Source of the DNA: Pseudactinotalea terrae
GTDB taxonomy: Bacteria; Actinomycetota; Actinomycetes; Actinomycetales; Beutenbergiaceae
Reading direction: 5' to 3'
NCBI RefSeq assembly: GCF_009733845.1
Contig: NZ_WNXZ01000006.1
Location: 1-64,000, forward strand
Length of the DNA stretch: 64,000 nucleotides
Shown: piece after piece, positions 59,293 through 64,000 of the stretch
Numbering within the stretch: the stretch's first letter is position 1
How the letters are laid out: every line of letters begins with the position of its first letter
The notes under the pieces: generated by a model
Databases searched by the model: none
Told to the model about the DNA's origin: nothing
The model's input: the letters and a program-made list of their open reading frames with translations, nothing else
Program-made: the position numbers and the translations under genes

Positions 59293-60909
59293 TCAGATCA
59301 GGCTGAGCTTGGCTGCTCGCGCGACGGCGGCAGCCCTCGACCGGGTGCCCAGCTTGGTCCGGAGGTTCGCCATGTGGCGATGAACCGTGTGCGGGCTGAG
59401 GAAGAGGCGCTCGGCGACGTCCGTGTCGCTCATGCCCTGCGCGACGAGCCGGAGGATGTCCACCTCACGGGGGCTCAGGCCGCCGGCAGGGTCGGCGGGC
59501 GGCTTCTCCTCGACCCGTGCGCCGAGCCTCCGGAGCGACTGGTTGGCCGCCCGCCGCTCGACCTCGGCGTGCTCGCCGCGCCCGACGCCGTCGAGCGCTC
59601 GGGCGAGCACGAGCCGGGCGCGAGCGCACTCGTACGGCGCTGAGCACCCGGTGAACAGGTCGACGGCGTCCTCCGCAGCCTGCCGGGCGTCGTCCCAGCT
59701 CCCGGCGCAGGCGAGCACCTCTGCCTTGACCAGGCAGACGCGAGCACGCAGGTACGGCGTCCCGAGGCCGGACTCCTCGAGCTGGGCGAGGGCGGCGCGG
59801 GCCTTGGCCACCTCGCCTGCGGCACCGTGCGCCCGGGCGAGCAGCTCGATCGCCGGGAAGCGGTCGAGCATGCTGGTCACCTCGAGCCGCCGGAGGACGC
59901 GTTCGGCCGACTGGACGGCGGCGGTGATGTCGCCCTCCTCGAGGTCGAGCGCGCCGAGCGCGATCACGGCGTCGGGGAACGGCAGGGCGGACTCGAGCAG
60001 GGTCCGTGCCTCGGCGTGCCGGCCCTGCCGGGCGCGCAGCTCACCGAGCCGGACGGCGGTGGGCGCCGCGAGCGCGGGCCGCACCTGCTGGAGATCGTTC
60101 ATGGCGGTGCTGAGCTCTTCGTCCGCGAGCTGCCAGTCGCCCCGGGTGGTGAGGACACCCCCGTACGCCGTGCGGCAGATGCCGAAGAAGTGGCGCGCGT
60201 GCCAGGTGGTGGACCACCGGTGCAGCTCCCGGCACCACTGCTCGGCGCGGGCGAGGTCTCCCGCGTGGGCACAGCCCGTGACGGTGTGGCACAGCGCCCA
60301 GCCCGGGGCGGCCTGTTCGGTGAACTCCTCCGCCACCGCGAGCGTGGCGCACTCGTCGAGGCGCTGCAGCCCCTCCGCGACGGCGCCCGACCTGATCAGT
60401 GCCGAGCCCAGGATCCCCAGGGCGACCACCTCGACGTCGAGCTCGCCGCACGCCCGCGCTATCGCGAGCGCCTCGCGGGCGCCGCGCGCCGCCGTATCGA
60501 GGTCGTTGTTGGCGAGCAGGGCGATGTCGGCCTCGAGGAGCGTGATGAAGCCCAGCTCGGCACCGGGCGGCAGGTCCTGCAGCAGCGAGCGGCCCCGCAC
60601 CAACCACGCGGCCGCGACCACGTCGTCGCCGCGGAAGTCGAGGTGGTCGGAGGCGATCCACAGGGCCACCCGCGCCGCCCCCTGGCGGTCGCCCGCCGCC
60701 CGGTAGCTGCGGTAGGCCCGCTCCCGTGCGGCGAAGGTGACCTCCTGGTCGCCCTGCCACCACGCGGACCGGCCCACGCCCTCCCAGGCCTCGGCGGAAT
60801 CGGTGGCGGTGGCGGCCTCCTCGAAGCTGGCACGGGCCGCGCTCCAGTCACCCCGGCCGAGGGCGGTGCGCCCGGTGACCAGGGCTCCGGCACTGGCCAC
60901 GACGCCCAT
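59293..60909 (-). CDS. TPR-rich LuxR-family regulator
   Basis: 538 residues. About 450 residues of TPR-like helical repeats (e.g. GRTALGRGDWSAARASFEEA, AEARTLLESALPFPDAV) precede a C-terminal LuxR helix-turn-helix (LSPREVDILRLVAQGMSDTD, VAERLFLSPHTVHRHMANL). There is no N-terminal ATPase, so it is a truncated-LAL type. It lies directly ahead of the oxidase gene on the same strand and is its likely activator. TAGACT eight bases before the ATG. Confidence 0.85.
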   Translation of the reverse strand: MGVVASAGALVTGRTALGRGDWSAARASFEEAATATDSAEAWEGVGRSAWWQGDQEVTFAARERAYRSYRAAGDRQGAARVALWIASDHLDFRGDDVVAAAWLVRGRSLLQDLPPGAELGFITLLEADIALLANNDLDTAARGAREALAIARACGELDVEVVALGILGSALIRSGAVAEGLQRLDECATLAVAEEFTEQAAPGWALCHTVTGCAHAGDLARAEQWCRELHRWSTTWHARHFFGICRTAYGGVLTTRGDWQLADEELSTAMNDLQQVRPALAAPTAVRLGELRARQGRHAEARTLLESALPFPDAVIALGALDLEEGDITAAVQSAERVLRRLEVTSMLDRFPAIELLARAHGAAGEVAKARAALAQLEESGLGTPYLRARVCLVKAEVLACAGSWDDARQAAEDAVDLFTGCSAPYECARARLVLARALDGVGRGEHAEVERRAANQSLRRLGARVEEKPPADPAGGLSPREVDILRLVAQGMSDTDVAERLFLSPHTVHRHMANLRTKLGTRSRAAAVARAAKLSLI

Positions 60910-60951
60910 CGGGGCGAAGTCTACGGGGGCCGTATGGCGCTGCGACAGGGT

Positions 60952-61872
60952 TTACGGCCGACGCTGGGCGCGCCGCGCCTCCGCCACGACCGCCCATGCG
61001 TCGGTCACCGGTCCGAGGTGACCGAGCTTGTCGGGGTTGAGCACGACCCGGATCATCTGGATGCTGCCGTCGAGAACCTCGAGCGCCCAGGTGGCGAGGA
61101 CGAGGCCCTCCCGGTCGCGGAAGATCGCGCCGGGCTGGCCGTTGACGTCATGGGACTCCACCGTCAGCCCGACCGCCAGGAAGCCCGGCGCCACGGCGGT
61201 GAGCAGCTTGACGAGGTTCTCGCCCACGAACACACCCGAGCCCCACAACGGGGCCTTGCCGCCGCCGTCAGCGACCATCTGGACATCGGCCGCGAGCAGG
61301 TCGCGCACGCTCGCGACGTCGCCCTCGCGGAGGGCGTCGAAGAAGCGGGAGGCGAGCTCCTCGGCCACCCGCCGGTCCGCCTCGAAGCGGGGCCTGCCGG
61401 CGGACATGTGCGCCCGCGCGCGGGCGGCCAGCTGACGGCAGGTGGCCTCGTTGCGCTCGAGCGTCGTCGCGATCTCGGCGAAGGAGTAGCCGAACACCTC
61501 GTGCAGCACGAACGCCGCCCGCTCGAGCGGGCTCAGCCGCTCCAGCAGCACCAGAGCCGCCATCGAGACCGAGTCGGCGAGCTCGGCGGACCGCGCCGGG
61601 TCCTCGTACGGGTCGGTGACCAGCGGCTCCGGGAACCAGGTGCCGGGGTACTCCTCGCGGCGCACCCGCGCCGAGCGGAGCACGTCGATCGAGATGCGGG
61701 TGACGACGGCGGAGAGGAAGGACTTCACGGAGGCGGGTCTGGTGGTGGTCGCCTCCCAGCGCAGCCACGTCTCCTGCACCGCGTCCTCCGCCTCGGTGAC
61801 GCTGCCCAGCACGCGGTAGGCGATCGCGAACAGCAGCGATCGCAGCTCCTCGAACTCCTCCACCTTGCTCAC
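60952..61872 (-). CDS. ECF41-family sigma factor with SnoaL-like extension
   Basis: 306 residues: sigma-2 (SLLFAIAYRVLGSVTEAEDA) and sigma-4 (SPLERAAFVLHEVFGYSFAE), then a ~120-residue SnoaL-like C-terminus. ECF41 hallmarks all present: WFPEPL near 78, DGGGKAP near 203 and NPDKL near 276. The extension regulates activity in place of an anti-sigma factor. GTG start overlaps the upstream oxidoreductase stop by four bases (GTGA), the genomic pairing typical of ECF41 with a COE-type partner. Confidence 0.92.
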   Translation of the reverse strand: MSKVEEFEELRSLLFAIAYRVLGSVTEAEDAVQETWLRWEATTTRPASVKSFLSAVVTRISIDVLRSARVRREEYPGTWFPEPLVTDPYEDPARSAELADSVSMAALVLLERLSPLERAAFVLHEVFGYSFAEIATTLERNEATCRQLAARARAHMSAGRPRFEADRRVAEELASRFFDALREGDVASVRDLLAADVQMVADGGGKAPLWGSGVFVGENLVKLLTAVAPGFLAVGLTVESHDVNGQPGAIFRDREGLVLATWALEVLDGSIQMIRVVLNPDKLGHLGPVTDAWAVVAEARRAQRRP

Positions 61873-63041
61873 GCGGCCTCCGTCTGATCCGCTCTGGCCT
61901 GCACCACGCGGTCCGCCCGCGACCGGTCGTGGGTCCACATCATCCTGCCGGGGTGCCGCGCCTCGACGGTCAGCCCCCAGGCCACCGCGCGGCAGATCGA
62001 CTCCTTCACCCAGGCACCGGGGCGGCCGGGCACGTCCCAGCTGCGTGCGGAGTCGTCGGCGTGCGTCGGCTGGAAGATCCCGCGTGTGCGGCCCACGCTC
62101 AGGCACACCGCGTTGAAGCCCGAGTCGATCGCACGCGGTCTGCGGTCGGCGAGCCTGCTCAGCACGGTCTCGGCCGCCTGCAGCCCCAGCGGGATCGCCG
62201 CCTGGCAGCTCATGCGCAGCGGCTGCGCCGAGGGGTCGGCCGCGTCTCCTGCGGCGAGGATGCGCGGGTCGGAGATGCTCGTGAGCGTCTCGTCCGTGAG
62301 CAGGCGACCGGCGGCGTCGGTCGCCAGCCCGCTCGTCGCCGCCAGGTCGGGGGTCGCAAACCCCGTGGTCCAGATCGTCACGGCGGAGCTCAGGCGGGTG
62401 CCGTCACCGAGCCGGACCGCCCTCTCCTCGACCTCGGCGACCGTCGCGCCGTCGAGCAGGGTGACGCCCAGCGACCGGAGGGCGCTCGCCGTCGATCGCC
62501 GCCCCCGCTCGCTCAGAACCGCGCCGAGGCGGCCGGTGACCAGGGTGACCCGGCGCTCGGCCTCGGCGAGCTCGCCGCTGATCTCGATCCCCGTCGGTCC
62601 GCCACCGACCACCGTGACGGGAGCATCCATCGGCAGCTCGGCCAGCCGCGTGCGGAGCCGCTCCGCCTGCTCCAGCTCAGCGAGGGGGAACGTGTGCTCG
62701 CTGGCGCCTGGCACGCCCAGGTGCGCGCTCCTGCTCCCGACCGCATAGATCAGGTAGTCGTAGCCCTGCTCGACGCCGGTGCCCAGCGTGACGGTGCGCG
62801 CACCGGCGTCGATGCTCTCGACGGTGTCCACCACGAGCCGCACGCGCTCGTTCAGCACCTCGGCGTAGGGGCGCACCGCTGGGGCCGACCCGCCCACAAG
62901 CTGGTGCAGCCGGATCCGGTCCACGAACGTGGGCCGCGGGTTGACCAGCGCGACCTCGACGTCCTTGCCCGTCAGCAGCCGGTTCGCCGCCATCACACCT
63001 GCGTAGCCGCCCCCGACAACGATGACTCGGCTCGTGGACAT
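61869..63041 (-). CDS. NAD(P)/FAD-dependent oxidoreductase, NDH-2-like, ECF41 partner
   Basis: 390 residues. FAD motif VIVVGGGYAGVMAANRLL at the N-terminus, a second dinucleotide motif VTVVGGGPTGIEISGELAEA near 155, and TIWTTGF, ILAAGDAAD. Resembles type II NADH dehydrogenases and ferredoxin reductases but without a membrane anchor. ATG with GGGAGA upstream. An ECF41-type promoter lies about 55-80 bases upstream, so the neighbouring sigma factor should drive it. Physiological substrate unknown. Confidence 0.88.
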   Translation of the reverse strand: MSTSRVIVVGGGYAGVMAANRLLTGKDVEVALVNPRPTFVDRIRLHQLVGGSAPAVRPYAEVLNERVRLVVDTVESIDAGARTVTLGTGVEQGYDYLIYAVGSRSAHLGVPGASEHTFPLAELEQAERLRTRLAELPMDAPVTVVGGGPTGIEISGELAEAERRVTLVTGRLGAVLSERGRRSTASALRSLGVTLLDGATVAEVEERAVRLGDGTRLSSAVTIWTTGFATPDLAATSGLATDAAGRLLTDETLTSISDPRILAAGDAADPSAQPLRMSCQAAIPLGLQAAETVLSRLADRRPRAIDSGFNAVCLSVGRTRGIFQPTHADDSARSWDVPGRPGAWVKESICRAVAWGLTVEARHPGRMMWTHDRSRADRVVQARADQTEAA

Positions 63042-63095
63042 CCCGTCTCCCTCGCGTTCTCGCGGGTACCCGGTGCACCCGCCTCCTGCACACGT

Positions 63096-63122
63096 GACGA
63101 GACAGCGGCGTGCCGCGTGACA
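63096..63122 (-). promoter_or_regulatory. ECF41-type promoter, TGTCAC-N17-CGTC
   Basis: On the minus strand TGTCAC (63122-63117) and CGTC (63099-63096) are 17 bases apart, matching the reported ECF41 consensus (TGTCACA, 16-17 bases, CGTC). It sits upstream of the oxidoreductase-sigma operon, implying autoregulation. Confidence 0.75.
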
Positions 63123-63127
63123 TCGGG

Positions 63128-64000
63128 TCACCGTGCGGGGGCGGCTCCGATGTCGACGAGCCCGACGGCGGGAAGGGCTCCGCGGACCGCGTCGCCTGCT
63201 GCTGTGGTCACCTGGTCGGCTTCTGCGACGCTGCTGAGCGGGTCGACGGTCACGCTCGCCTGCACCGCGAGGCGGTGACCGAGCCAGCGCAGCCGCACGT
63301 GGTCGACCGCCACGACGCCGGCGGCGGCCCGCAGCGTCTCCTCGGCTCGTTCGGTGAGCGCGGGTTCGACGCCATCGAGCAGACGGCGGCCGATGTCACG
63401 CGCGGTGCCGATGAGCAGAACCACGATCGCGGCCGTGATCAGCAGGCCGACGAGCGGGTCGGCCAACGGGAACCCGAGCCACACGCCGATCGCTCCGAGC
63501 AGCACCGCCAGCGAGGTGAACCCGTCGGTGCGGGCGTGCACGCCGTCGGCCACCAGCGCCGCGGACCCGATGCGTCGACCGATGCGGATCCGGTAGATCG
63601 CCACCGCCTCGTTCCCGAGGAAGCCGACGAACCCCGCGGCTGCCACCCAGCCGAGGTTGTCGAGCTGCTGCGGCTCGGCCAGCCGCTTGACCGACTCCAC
63701 CCCGGCGATCACAGCGGACAGCGCGATCATCGCCACGATGAACAGCCCAGCCAGGTCCTCGGCACGCCCGTAGCCATAGGTGAACCGCTTGGTCGCGGCC
63801 CGGCGTCCGAGCACGAACGCGATCCACAGCGGCACTGCCGTGAGGGCGTCCGAGAGGTTGTGGATGGTGTCCGCGAGCAGCGCCACGGACTGGCTGATGC
63901 CGACGATCACGAGCTGCGCCAGCGCCGTCGCCCCCAGCACCACCAGGCTGATCTTGACGGCGCGAATGCCCTGGTTGCTCGCCGTCAGCGCGTCGTCGAT
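63128..64000 (-). CDS. Cation diffusion facilitator (CDF) transporter, 5' end outside window
   Basis: 290 residues visible; the frame stays open to the window end (IDDALTASNQGIRAVKISL), so the start lies beyond 64000. Membrane helices with the two metal sites ADTIHNLSDAL and ADGVHARTDGF, and a cytoplasmic C-terminal domain ending near VDIGAAPAR. CDF proteins export Zn2+, Mn2+ or Fe2+ in exchange for H+. The HNLSD...HARTD pair has His in both sites, common in Zn/Fe-type members. Confidence 0.9.
   Translation of the reverse strand: MDDALTASNQGIRAVKISLVVLGATALAQLVIVGISQSVALLADTIHNLSDALTAVPLWIAFVLGRRAATKRFTYGYGRAEDLAGLFIVAMIALSAVIAGVESVKRLAEPQQLDNLGWVAAAGFVGFLGNEAVAIYRIRIGRRIGSAALVADGVHARTDGFTSLAVLLGAIGVWLGFPLADPLVGLLITAAIVVLLIGTARDIGRRLLDGVEPALTERAEETLRAAAGVVAVDHVRLRWLGHRLAVQASVTVDPLSSVAEADQVTTAAGDAVRGALPAVGLVDIGAAPAR

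Noticed and set aside
1-64000. tRNA, rRNA, CRISPR array, transposase or phage genes
   Set aside because: I read both strands for these and saw no convincing example; the only repeated sequence pair of note is around the DUF559 gene.

Overview
The window is very GC-rich, gene-dense DNA from an actinobacterium (Actinomycetota). The evidence is strong third-position GC in every convincing gene, frequent GTG starts, TANNNT boxes 6-7 bases before start codons (leaderless transcription), an Lsr2-type DNA-binding domain, an ECF41 sigma factor, a sortase-anchored protein, an F420-type reductase and a 13E12/DUF222 HNH protein. Secreted-sugar and plant-cell-wall genes suggest a soil- or plant-associated Micrococcales relative, but that placement is inference. 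I see no rRNA, tRNA, CRISPR array, phage or intact insertion sequence. No gene-free stretch exceeds about 220 bases.

Layout, left to right. 1-5.4 kb: the 3' part of a DUF222/HNH gene, a LysR regulator divergent from a YeiH-type sulfate exporter, and a membrane RCK-like protein ending in a RyR domain. 5.4-12.4 kb: a sugar-uptake cluster (FAD oxidoreductase, two permeases, lipoprotein binding protein) facing an unusual LacI regulator with a second helix-turn-helix at its C-terminus. 12.4-14.4 kb: an MFS pump and SoxR, separated by a textbook SoxR box. 14.4-21.5 kb: an ABC exporter divergent from a NarL-type two-component system, then a second such system and a small membrane protein. 21.6-25.6 kb: a secreted S33 peptidase, a two-gene ferritin-like operon and a MerR regulator. 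25.8-32.6 kb: a SulP transporter, a third two-component system divergent from a MacB-like ABC transporter, and a uracil/xanthine permease.

32.6-36.3 kb: an F420-type reductase, a GbsR/MarR regulator and an alpha/beta hydrolase around a 26-bp palindrome, then a flavoprotein divergent from an arsenite-type ArsR. 36.4-38.6 kb: a HelR-type RNA-polymerase-recycling helicase preceded by a Rifamycin Associated Element. 38.6-45.0 kb: a DUF559 endonuclease flanked by related hairpins, PadR with a beta-lactamase-like hydrolase, a methyltransferase, a ComB-like phosphatase, an ERCC4-Lsr2 fusion nuclease and a GH43 protein. 45.0-50.1 kb: a probable polysaccharide operon (acetyl esterase, GH106-like rhamnosidase, MarR, Uma2). 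50.1-53.1 kb: a large wall-anchored beta-helix protein. 53.2-64.0 kb: a methyltransferase, a P-type ATPase, a CynX-type MFS, a BBE oxidase, a TPR-LuxR regulator, an ECF41 sigma factor with its oxidoreductase and recognisable promoter, and a CDF transporter cut by the window end.

Most of the window consists of small regulator-plus-target modules, many with visible palindromic operators, concerned with export, redox or antibiotic stress and carbohydrate use.
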